Assembly (NCBI GenBank): GCA_035493595.1
Contig: DATJHZ010000084.1
Location: 1-6,877 of the forward strand
Length of the DNA: 6,877 nucleotides
Direction: 5' to 3'
Source: DATCRE01 sp035493595
GTDB lineage: Bacteria > Bacteroidota > Bacteroidia > Cytophagales > Cyclobacteriaceae
The notes under the pieces were generated by a model that saw only the letters and a list, made by a program, of their open reading frames with translations, searched no databases and was not told where the DNA came from. Below are positions 1-6,672 of the stretch, in pieces. Within the stretch, counting starts at the first letter, position 1, and every line of letters starts with the position of its first letter. The position numbers and the translations under genes are program-made.

Positions 1-1872
1 CAGGCAACAGTAAAAGGTGTTGGTGGTGTGTGGAAGGATCTTACAGACTCGGTGAACCAGATGGCCGGTAACTTAACAACACAAGTTCGAAATATTGCCG
101 GTGTAACAACAGCCATAGCGAAGGGCGATTTGTCTAAGAAAATTACAGTAGATGCTAAAGGTGAATTGCTTGAATTAAAAAACACAATCAACACTACAGT
201 AGATCAGCTTAACTCCTTCTCATCAGAAGTAACGCGTGTGGCGCGTGAAGTAGGTTCAGAAGGACAGCTTGGTGGTCAGGCAAACGTGCCGGGCGTTGGT
301 GGTACGTGGAAAGATTTGACTGACTCCGTAAATCAGATGGCGTCGAATTTAACAAACCAGGTTCGAAACATTGCTGAAGTAACAACAGCGGTAGCGAAAG
401 GAGATTTGTCGAAGAAGATTGCAGTGGATGTTCGCGGAGAAATGTTGGAGTTGAAAAATACTATCAATACGATGGTGGATCAGCTCAATTCATTTGGTTC
501 TGAAGTAACACGTGTGGCTCGTGAAGTGGGTTCAGAAGGCCAGCTTGGTGGTCAGGCCGATGTGCCCGGTGTTGGTGGTACATGGAAAGATTTAACGGAC
601 TCCGTAAATAAAATGGCCGATAACCTGACAAACCAGGTTCGGAATATTGCAGAAGTAACAACCGCGGTAGCGAAGGGTGACTTATCGAAGAAGATTACCG
701 TGGATGTGAAAGGTGAAATGTTAGAGTTGAAAGATACTATCAACACGATGGTGGATCAGTTGAACTCTTTCGCATCTGAAGTAACACGTGTGGCGAGTGA
801 AGTAGGTAGTGAAGGTAAGCTTGGTGGTCAGGCAACAGTAAAGGGAGTTGGTGGTGTGTGGAAAGGTTTAACAGACTCTGTAAACCAGATGGCGGGAAAT
901 CTTACAGCACAGATCCGGAACATTGCAAACGTGGCGATCGCGGTAGCGAATGGTGACTTGTCGAAGAAGATCACGGTGGATGTTCGCGGTGAGATCTTGC
1001 AGTTAAAAGATACTTTAAATACCATGGTGGATCAGCTCCGTGGTTTTGCATCAGAAGTAACGCGTGTGGCACGTGAGGTGGGTACAGATGGTAAACTTGG
1101 AGGTCAGGCCTTCGTGCCCGGTGTTGGTGGTACGTGGAAAGACTTAACAGACTCTGTGAACCAGATGGCCGGTAACTTAACTGACCAGGTGCGTAACATC
1201 GCAGGAGTAACAACTGCAGTGGCGAATGGTGACTTATCCAAGAAGATCACCGTTGATGTTCGGGGAGAAATGCTCGAGTTGAAAAACACGATCAACACGA
1301 TGGTGGAGCAGCTCAACTCATTCGCCTTCGAAGTAACCCGTGTGGCACGCGAAGTTGGTACAGAAGGTAAACTTGGAGGACAAGCTGAGGTGCGAGGTGT
1401 TGCTGGTACATGGAAAGATTTAACTGACTCTGTAAATCAGATGGCATCTAACTTAACGGGTCAGGTGCGTGGTATTGCAAAAGTTGTAACATCGGTGGCG
1501 AAAGGAAATCTGAAACAAAAACTTTCCATTAACGCTCTCGGTGAATTGGCGCAGTTAACGGATACTATTAATGAAATGATTGATACCCTCGCCGTGTTTG
1601 CTGAGCAGGTAACTACGGTTGCTCGCGAAGTAGGTGTTGAAGGTCGACTTGGTGGTCAGGCATCTGTGCCGGGTGCATCGGGTACATGGAAAGATTTAAC
1701 GGAGAACGTTAATCAGCTTGCAGCTAATCTTACTACCCAGGTTCGTTCTATTTCTGAAGTGGCATCTGCTGTAACAAAAGGTGACTTGACGCGAACTATT
1801 CGAGTCGATGCGAAAGGTGAATTGGAAGCGTTGAAAGATACCATCAACCAGATGATTACCAATCTTCGTGAA
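1..1872 (+). repeat. Tandem 276-bp coding repeat encoding the HAMP array (seven units visible, left end cut)
   Basis: The conserved Trp codon of the WKDLT motif falls at 31, 307, 583, 859, 1135, 1411 and 1687, exactly 276 bases (92 residues) apart with no indel. Each unit has two HAMP-like halves of about 46 residues. One carries WKDLTDSVNQMAGNLT as its second helix. The other carries GDLSKKITVDVKGE followed by a helix like LKNTINTMVDQL. Unit 1 lacks the beginning of its first half because of the window edge. Units 1-5 are very alike. Unit 6 (GNLKQKLSINALGE) and unit 7 (GDLTRTIRVDAKGE) are more diverged, and unit 7 leaves the repeat register after about base 1872, where the linker to the GAF domain begins. 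Many differences between units are at third codon positions, so the array looks old and kept by selection on the protein. Confidence 0.95.
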
Positions 1873-4689
1873 ACAACACTTAGAAATCAGGATCAGGACT
1901 GGCTGAAATCAAATCTTGCCAAGTTCACACAAATGTTGCAAGGTCAGAAAGATTTGAAGACTGTAACGCAGCGTATTCTTTCTGAGTTGGCGCAAGTTGT
2001 GTCTACACATTATGGAGCCTTCTATATCCTGCAACAAGATGATGAAACGCTACAAGTTAAGCTTAAACTCTTTGCTGCGTATGCCTATAAGGAAGAACGC
2101 AACGTACCGAAAGAGTTTGCCATTGGTGAAGGTCTTGTAGGGCAATGTGCTTTCGAAAAAGAAAGAATATTATTAACGAATGTACCTGCTGGTTATGTCA
2201 AAATTAATTCCGGTCTGGGTAAAGCGAAACCTGCTAACCTTATCATCCTTCCTGTAGTATTTGAAAACAACGTTAAGGCCGTTATTGAACTGGCTTCATT
2301 GGATAACTTTAATGAAACTCACCTTGACTTCCTCGATCAGCTTACTGAAAGTTTGGGTATTGTATTGAACACTATTGAGACAAATACCAGAACAGAAGAA
2401 CTTCTTGCCCAGTCACAATCACTGGCAGGAGAACTTAAAACGCAGCAAGAGGAGTTAAGAAGAACCAATGATGAGTTGCAGGATAAAGCATTATTGCTGG
2501 TAAAACAGAAGGATGAAGTAGAAGCTAAGAACAAAGAAGTTGAAGAGGCTCGTAAATCGCTTGAAGAAAAAGCAGAGCAGCTCACATTAACTTCCAAGTA
2601 TAAGTCAGAGTTCCTGGCAAACATGTCGCATGAGTTGAGAACGCCATTGAATAGCTTGCTTATCCTGGCACAACAACTCTATGAAAATGCTGAAGGTAAT
2701 TTGAATGAGAAGCAGATTCGCTATGCCAGAACTATTCACTCTTGCGGCGATGATTTGATTCAGCTTATCAATGACATTCTTGATCTTTCAAAAATTGAAT
2801 CAGGTTTCATCTCAACAAACATCTCTACAGTTCGTCTCACCGAGATTGCATCTTTTGTTGAGACTACCTTTAAACCAATTTCAGAGGCGCGTAATCTTAA
2901 ATTTAGAATCGAGACAGATTATACATTACCAGCAACGATGGAAACAGATATTCAACGTCTGAATCAGATCTTGAAAAATCTCTTATCGAATGCTTTTAAG
3001 TTTACAGAGAAAGGAGAGGTTGCTCTTAAAATCTTTGAAGCACCCAGCAAAGGGTGGAAGCAGGGCAATGCCAATCTTGATAATGCAACCAAGGTTATTG
3101 CGTTCTCAATCAGTGACACCGGTATTGGTATTCCACAAGAGAAACAGCTCATTATCTTCGAAGCCTTTCAGCAAGCAGAAGGTTCAACCAGTCGTAAATA
3201 TGGAGGAACTGGTTTAGGATTATCCATCAGTCGTGGTTTAGCAGAATTATTAGGAGGAACAATTGAACTTGATAGTCAGGCAGGTCACGGCAGTACATTC
3301 ACCTTATTCCTGCCTCTGGATAGCGCACTTACCATGGCTCCGCGTGAAGTAACAGAGAGCATTAAAGTAATTCAACAATTACAACTGGACACGGAAAAGA
3401 GAAGTGAGTTACTAGGAAACCTACGCATTACAAATGAAGGCATCGAAGCCAGGAACATGGATATCGTTAATGAAATGATAAACGATACAGGCGACGATCG
3501 CAGTCATGTTCAGGCAAATGATAAAGTGGTGCTTGTCGTTGAAGATGATCTTAGATTTGGAAAAATCTTAATCGAGAAAGCGCATGAGAAAGGAATGAAG
3601 GCTATCGTAGCAACCAACTATCTCGAAGTGTTTGATTTCATTAACCGTTATTCGCCTGTTGCTATTACACTTGATGTGAAGTTGCCAGATACAAGTGGCT
3701 GGAAAGTAATTGATTTATTACGAAATGATCTTACCTATCGACATATTCCTATTCATGTTATCTCTGGCGAAGAGAACCGAATGCTGGCACTGAAACGTGG
3801 CGCCCGGAGTTTCCTGCTGAAGCCTTTGGATAATGATTTATTGAATACACTCTTTGATGATATCGTTTCATATAACAGCAGGGAATCCAGAAGTATTCTT
3901 ATTGTTGAAGATAATGAACTAGACTCATCCCAAATTGCCAAAATACATCAGGATGAAATGCTTCATGTTACTATTGCCAATACTGGTAAAGAAGCTATTG
4001 AACTCGTAAATAACGAAGAGTTTGATTGTATTATTCTTGATTACACGTTACCTGATATGACTGGCAATGACCTGATTCATGAAGTAAGTAAAGCGAAGAG
4101 TAAGCTAACACCAGTGATCATCTATTCTGCAAAAGATTTCAGCAAGGCGGAATTGAATAATATCAATCTCAATTCAAGTTCATTGATTATAAAAGGTGTT
4201 AACTCCATTGAGTATCTGCTGGAAGAAACAATGTCACATCTTCATATCAATCATAAGAGCCTTGCAGCCGAGAAGCGAAGGATTATCGAAAACATTCGCA
4301 ATAAAGAAGATATTCTGACTGGAAAATATATTCTTGTGGTGGATGATGATGTACGTAACCTATTTGCACTGACAACTGTTTTTGAACGCTTTAATATTAA
4401 TGTGATCACAGCAGAGAGTGGTAAAGAAGCTATTAATATTCTGAATGAAAATCCAAAAGTAGAAATGGTGCTTATGGATATTATGATGCCTGAGATGGAT
4501 GGCTATGAGACGATGCAAAAGATACGTCGTGAACATAAAAACAGTACATTGCCTATTATAGCAGTAACTGCAAAAGCCATGAAAGGAGATCGACAGAAAT
4601 GCATTGAGGCTGGAGCATCTGATTATATTACCAAGCCAGTTAAAGTTGATCAGTTGCTTTCGTTAATGCGTTTATGGTTCTGTAAATAG
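1..4689 (+). CDS. Poly-HAMP hybrid histidine kinase/response regulator, 5'-partial (HAMP array-GAF-HisKA-HATPase-REC-REC-REC)
   Basis: The reading frame is open from base 1, so the gene begins upstream. The GTG at 28 lies inside a repeat and is not a credible start. Counting codon 1 at base 1, 1562 residues are visible. Codons 1-624 are HAMP repeats, about 650-785 a GAF domain, and about 797-870 a charged coiled coil. HisKA follows with phospho-acceptor His877 in MSHELRTPLN. The HATPase has an N-box near Asn997, DTGIGIP from Asp1039 and GGTGLGL from Gly1068. After a linker of about 65 residues come three receivers. REC1 has EDD 1181-1183, Asp1225, Ser1255 and Lys1274. REC2 has EDN 1303-1305, Asp1347, Ser1376 and Lys1398, the last followed by Gly instead of Pro. 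REC3 has DDD 1448-1450, Asp1493, Thr1523 and Lys1545. No membrane segment is visible, so this part is cytosolic. The architecture matches bacterial relatives of fungal group III (Nik1-like) hybrid kinases. The protein should autophosphorylate at His877 and pass phosphate to its receivers. The input signal is unknown. Stop TAG lies five bases before the next gene. Confidence 0.95.
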   Translation, partial: QATVKGVGGVWKDLTDSVNQMAGNLTTQVRNIAGVTTAIAKGDLSKKITVDAKGELLELKNTINTTVDQLNSFSSEVTRVAREVGSEGQLGGQANVPGVGGTWKDLTDSVNQMASNLTNQVRNIAEVTTAVAKGDLSKKIAVDVRGEMLELKNTINTMVDQLNSFGSEVTRVAREVGSEGQLGGQADVPGVGGTWKDLTDSVNKMADNLTNQVRNIAEVTTAVAKGDLSKKITVDVKGEMLELKDTINTMVDQLNSFASEVTRVASEVGSEGKLGGQATVKGVGGVWKGLTDSVNQMAGNLTAQIRNIANVAIAVANGDLSKKITVDVRGEILQLKDTLNTMVDQLRGFASEVTRVAREVGTDGKLGGQAFVPGVGGTWKDLTDSVNQMAGNLTDQVRNIAGVTTAVANGDLSKKITVDVRGEMLELKNTINTMVEQLNSFAFEVTRVAREVGTEGKLGGQAEVRGVAGTWKDLTDSVNQMASNLTGQVRGIAKVVTSVAKGNLKQKLSINALGELAQLTDTINEMIDTLAVFAEQVTTVAREVGVEGRLGGQASVPGASGTWKDLTENVNQLAANLTTQVRSISEVASAVTKGDLTRTIRVDAKGELEALKDTINQMITNLRETTLRNQDQDWLKSNLAKFTQMLQGQKDLKTVTQRILSELAQVVSTHYGAFYILQQDDETLQVKLKLFAAYAYKEERNVPKEFAIGEGLVGQCAFEKERILLTNVPAGYVKINSGLGKAKPANLIILPVVFENNVKAVIELASLDNFNETHLDFLDQLTESLGIVLNTIETNTRTEELLAQSQSLAGELKTQQEELRRTNDELQDKALLLVKQKDEVEAKNKEVEEARKSLEEKAEQLTLTSKYKSEFLANMSHELRTPLNSLLILAQQLYENAEGNLNEKQIRYARTIHSCGDDLIQLINDILDLSKIESGFISTNISTVRLTEIASFVETTFKPISEARNLKFRIETDYTLPATMETDIQRLNQILKNLLSNAFKFTEKGEVALKIFEAPSKGWKQGNANLDNATKVIAFSISDTGIGIPQEKQLIIFEAFQQAEGSTSRKYGGTGLGLSISRGLAELLGGTIELDSQAGHGSTFTLFLPLDSALTMAPREVTESIKVIQQLQLDTEKRSELLGNLRITNEGIEARNMDIVNEMINDTGDDRSHVQANDKVVLVVEDDLRFGKILIEKAHEKGMKAIVATNYLEVFDFINRYSPVAITLDVKLPDTSGWKVIDLLRNDLTYRHIPIHVISGEENRMLALKRGARSFLLKPLDNDLLNTLFDDIVSYNSRESRSILIVEDNELDSSQIAKIHQDEMLHVTIANTGKEAIELVNNEEFDCIILDYTLPDMTGNDLIHEVSKAKSKLTPVIIYSAKDFSKAELNNINLNSSSLIIKGVNSIEYLLEETMSHLHINHKSLAAEKRRIIENIRNKEDILTGKYILVVDDDVRNLFALTTVFERFNINVITAESGKEAINILNENPKVEMVLMDIMMPEMDGYETMQKIRREHKNSTLPIIAVTAKAMKGDRQKCIEAGASDYITKPVKVDQLLSLMRLWFCK

Positions 4690-4694
4690 TTTAT

Positions 4695-5936
4695 ATGAAG
4701 CCAAAAATTTTACTGGTAGATGATCGTGAGGACAATCTATTCTCTATAGAAACTATTTTAGAACCCAGTGGTTACAGATTTGTAAAAGCAACTTCTGGGC
4801 GGCAGGCACTGAAGATTCTGCTCAGCGAATTTGATTTTGCCATGATCCTGATGGATGTGGAGATGCCTAACCTGAATGGTTTTGAAACAGCGGCTTTAAT
4901 CTATGAGCGTGATAAGCTGAAGCATATTCCTATAATTTTTATTACAGCAAATAATTATGGCGATGATAATTTGTTTAAAGGATATCAGTCGGGGGCTATT
5001 GATTATATTTTTAAACCCATTAATTCAAATGTACTTCGGGCCAAAGTTGGTGTTCTGATTGATTTATATAAGAAGAACAGATTGTTGCTTGAACAAGAGC
5101 AGAAGCTTATTGTCATCAACAAAAATCTGGAGATGGAAATTAACGATCGTAAAGCTTCAGAAGAAAAAGTAAAACAACTTAACTACAGGTTGCTTGAGAA
5201 TATTTCCAACCTTGAATCAGCCAATAAAGATCTTGAACGGTTTGCCTTCATGGCATCTCACGACTTACAGGAACCACTTCGTAAAATCAGGATGTTTAGT
5301 AACCGATTGTACGACAAACATGCTGACGTTCTTCAGGAAGACTCAAGAATGGTAATGCGAATACAGCAGGCAGCGGAGCGAATGCAAAAACTTATTGTTG
5401 ATATACTCACCTTCTCTAAACTTTCAACACAAACTGCAACGCTTAGCAAAACCGACATAAATAAATTACTGGATGAATTAATTGCCGATCTGGTTGAAGA
5501 GGTGAAAGAAAAAAATGTGTCTATTGTTGTCGATGCAATTCCGAGCCTTCATGTAAATCCAGATCTTTTACGTTTGCTGTTTCAAAACCTGATTAATAAT
5601 TCACTTAAATACAAAAAGGATGATATTAATCCAGTAATTAAAATTCGATCAGAAATGAGTATGACCATTGGCGATAGCGATAAGAATCTCGTAAATAAAT
5701 ATTGCCGCATCTTCGTTGAAGATAATGGGATTGGCTTTGATCAGAAGTACGCAGAAGAAATATTTGGTATGTTCAAGCGATTACATGATCATGAACGCTT
5801 TGAAGGAACAGGAGTAGGGTTGGCATTGTGTAAGAAAATTGCAGAATTGCATAATGGCTATATTTCTGCGCGAAGTGTACTAAATGAAGGGTCTACTTTT
5901 ATTGTTTCATTGCCAGTAGCTGAAGATCAGAACTGA
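4695..5936 (+). CDS. Hybrid sensor kinase, REC-coiled coil-HisKA-HATPase
   Basis: This 413-residue soluble protein combines a receiver with a kinase core. The REC domain spans about residues 3-122, with acidic pair Asp9/Asp10, phospho-acceptor Asp54 in MDVEMP, Thr84 and Lys107 in the FKP motif. A charged helical linker, probably a coiled coil, spans about 125-180. HisKA has His189 in ASHDLQEPLRKI, the phytochrome-like H-box style common in Bacteroidota. The HATPase shows an N-box near Asn302, EDNGIGF with Asp343, and GTGVGLAL from Gly371. All residues needed for phosphoryl transfer and ATP binding appear present. There is no transmembrane segment or PAS/GAF sensor, so the input is probably phosphorylation of its own REC by another kinase, most simply the poly-HAMP kinase just upstream. 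The ATG lies five bases after that gene's stop with no Shine-Dalgarno sequence, which suggests one transcript and perhaps coupled translation. The domain calls are firm; the partner is inferred. Confidence 0.95.
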   Translation: MKPKILLVDDREDNLFSIETILEPSGYRFVKATSGRQALKILLSEFDFAMILMDVEMPNLNGFETAALIYERDKLKHIPIIFITANNYGDDNLFKGYQSGAIDYIFKPINSNVLRAKVGVLIDLYKKNRLLLEQEQKLIVINKNLEMEINDRKASEEKVKQLNYRLLENISNLESANKDLERFAFMASHDLQEPLRKIRMFSNRLYDKHADVLQEDSRMVMRIQQAAERMQKLIVDILTFSKLSTQTATLSKTDINKLLDELIADLVEEVKEKNVSIVVDAIPSLHVNPDLLRLLFQNLINNSLKYKKDDINPVIKIRSEMSMTIGDSDKNLVNKYCRIFVEDNGIGFDQKYAEEIFGMFKRLHDHERFEGTGVGLALCKKIAELHNGYISARSVLNEGSTFIVSLPVAEDQN

Positions 5937-5944
5937 TTTCATGC

Positions 5945-6337
5945 TCACCATGCTGTGTTGAGTATTGCTCTCAGGGCATTACAAAGATCTTTGAAATTAG
6001 TTTGCTTTACTAAGCAGTGAGCACCTAATTCTGTAATCTCCTTTATATCATTCGGACTAAAGAATGTCGAATACATAATAACAGGAATGTCTGAAAGCTC
6101 AGAAGAGGTTTTTAACGTTTTAAGAACTCCCTTGCCATTAATCTTTGGCATATTCAAATCCAGAAAAATCAATTCAGGTTTTTCAAGAATATCACCCGAT
6201 AATACTTTCAGAGCAGATTCTCCATTTGTTGCGTGATAACAATAGATAGTCTTATCAATTTCCTGCAGAGCATCTATAAACAAATCCCGATCATCGGCAT
6301 CGTCGTCGGCAAGAAATACTCGTCTATAGATTGTCAT
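5945..6337 (-). CDS. Stand-alone receiver (single-domain response regulator, Rcp1/CheY-like)
   Basis: This 130-residue protein is a receiver domain and nothing else. It has an acidic cluster DDD at residues 11-13, a probable phospho-acceptor Asp60 in IFLDLNMPKING, Ser90 at the switch position (MYST) and Lys111. Lys111 is followed by Gln instead of the usual Pro. With no output domain, it must act by protein contact or as a relay station. Rcp1-like receivers of this kind often serve kinases with a phytochrome-like H-box, such as the convergent neighbour at 4695-5936. The partial kinase upstream on the same strand is an equal candidate. The start is chosen because MTIYRRVFLADDD gives the normal N-terminal length for a receiver. 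The bases just before it on the coding strand read CCTCCTCC, so there is no Shine-Dalgarno sequence. Its stop is 8 bases from the stop of the facing gene, leaving no room for a separate terminator. Confidence 0.93.
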   Translation of the reverse strand: MTIYRRVFLADDDADDRDLFIDALQEIDKTIYCYHATNGESALKVLSGDILEKPELIFLDLNMPKINGKGVLKTLKTSSELSDIPVIMYSTFFSPNDIKEITELGAHCLVKQTNFKDLCNALRAILNTAW

Positions 6338-6360
6338 TGGAGGAGGTTAGATGTGTAAAA

Positions 6361-6465
6361 ATATACTATTGGTATGAAAGCGGAGGCAAGAAATCCTTAA
6401 ATTATTTTCATATACTCATTCATATCTTCTACGATGACGATTTAAAAACTTTGTGATAGTATATG
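6361..6465. repeat. Short inverted and direct copies of ATATACT
   Basis: ATATACTAT at 6361-6369 is the exact reverse complement of ATAGTATAT at 6456-6464. CATATACT at 6409-6416 is the exact reverse complement of AGTATATG at 6458-6465. One right arm can thus pair with either of two left arms. All copies lie within about 130 bases upstream of the minus-strand receiver start, where an operator or leader structure would be expected. The elements are short and AT-rich, so chance is a serious alternative. Confidence 0.25.
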
Positions 6466-6505
6466 GAATTTAGGGTTTCCATTAGAGAGTGATTGATTGG
6501 CTTAT

Positions 6506-6546
6506 GGAAGAGTACTGGCGATATAATTTATCTCGCAATACTCTCC
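6506..6546. repeat. Imperfect inverted repeat able to form a hairpin
   Basis: The outer arms AGAGTA (6509-6514) and TACTCT (6539-6544) pair perfectly. The stem continues inward with TG/CA and CGA/TCG after one mismatch and one bulge, and outward with GG/CC after a bulged A. It encloses an AT-rich loop around ATAATTTAT. It sits downstream of the minus-strand kinase, so it could end that transcript. However, there is no T-run after it in either direction, so it is not a standard intrinsic terminator. A regulator-binding site or chance is also possible. Confidence 0.35.
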
Positions 6547-6672
6547 GAGTTCACGTCGAGTAAATTATGAGGTGTAGTAATGATTCCTATCTAATTTATG
6601 CTGAGAATAATTAACATTTAATTTGATTAGTGACTGGATTATTATGTAACTCCATGAATGGGAGAATCAGGA

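Larger units (their letters stand above)
6338..6672. other. AT-rich intergenic region of 335 bases between two minus-strand genes
   Basis: I found no credible gene here on either strand; the open frames I traced are under about 20 codons. The region must hold the end of the upstream kinase transcript and, if the receiver has its own transcript, its promoter. I looked on the minus strand for the Bacteroidota promoter pattern (TTTG near -33 and TAnnTTTG near -7) and saw no convincing copy. It contains an imperfect hairpin (6506-6546) and copies of ATATACT in both orientations (6361, 6410 and, inverted, 6458), described separately. Confidence 0.6.

Noticed and set aside
28..30. GTG as start codon of the giant kinase
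   Set aside because: The frame is open to base 1 and the preceding codons encode the same repeat linker seen at 829-858, so the coding sequence continues upstream.
552..1316. Minus-strand open frames of 64-80 codons within the HAMP repeat region
   Set aside because: They lie antisense to repeat DNA. Three recur at the repeat period with similar translations, as expected of shadows of a repeated coding sequence, and none resembles a known protein.
1..1872. Repeat array considered as a CRISPR or satellite repeat
   Set aside because: The units are 276 bases long, stay in one reading frame, have no spacers and encode conserved HAMP motifs.
2337..3941. Other open frames of 62-95 codons on both strands inside the kinase gene
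   Set aside because: They are fully contained in the well-supported GAF/HisKA/HATPase/REC frame and show no family motifs.
5924..5939. Small palindrome ATCAG/CTGAT over the stop codon of the REC-kinase, considered as a bidirectional terminator
   Set aside because: The stem is only about seven pairs with a very tight loop, it lies mostly in coding sequence, and no T-run follows it.
6339..6377. Plus-strand GGAGGAGGT followed by ATG at 6351, resembling a ribosome binding site and start
   Set aside because: The frame stops after eight codons (TGA at 6375-6377), too short to support a gene. The purine tract is the complement of the tract before the minus-strand receiver.
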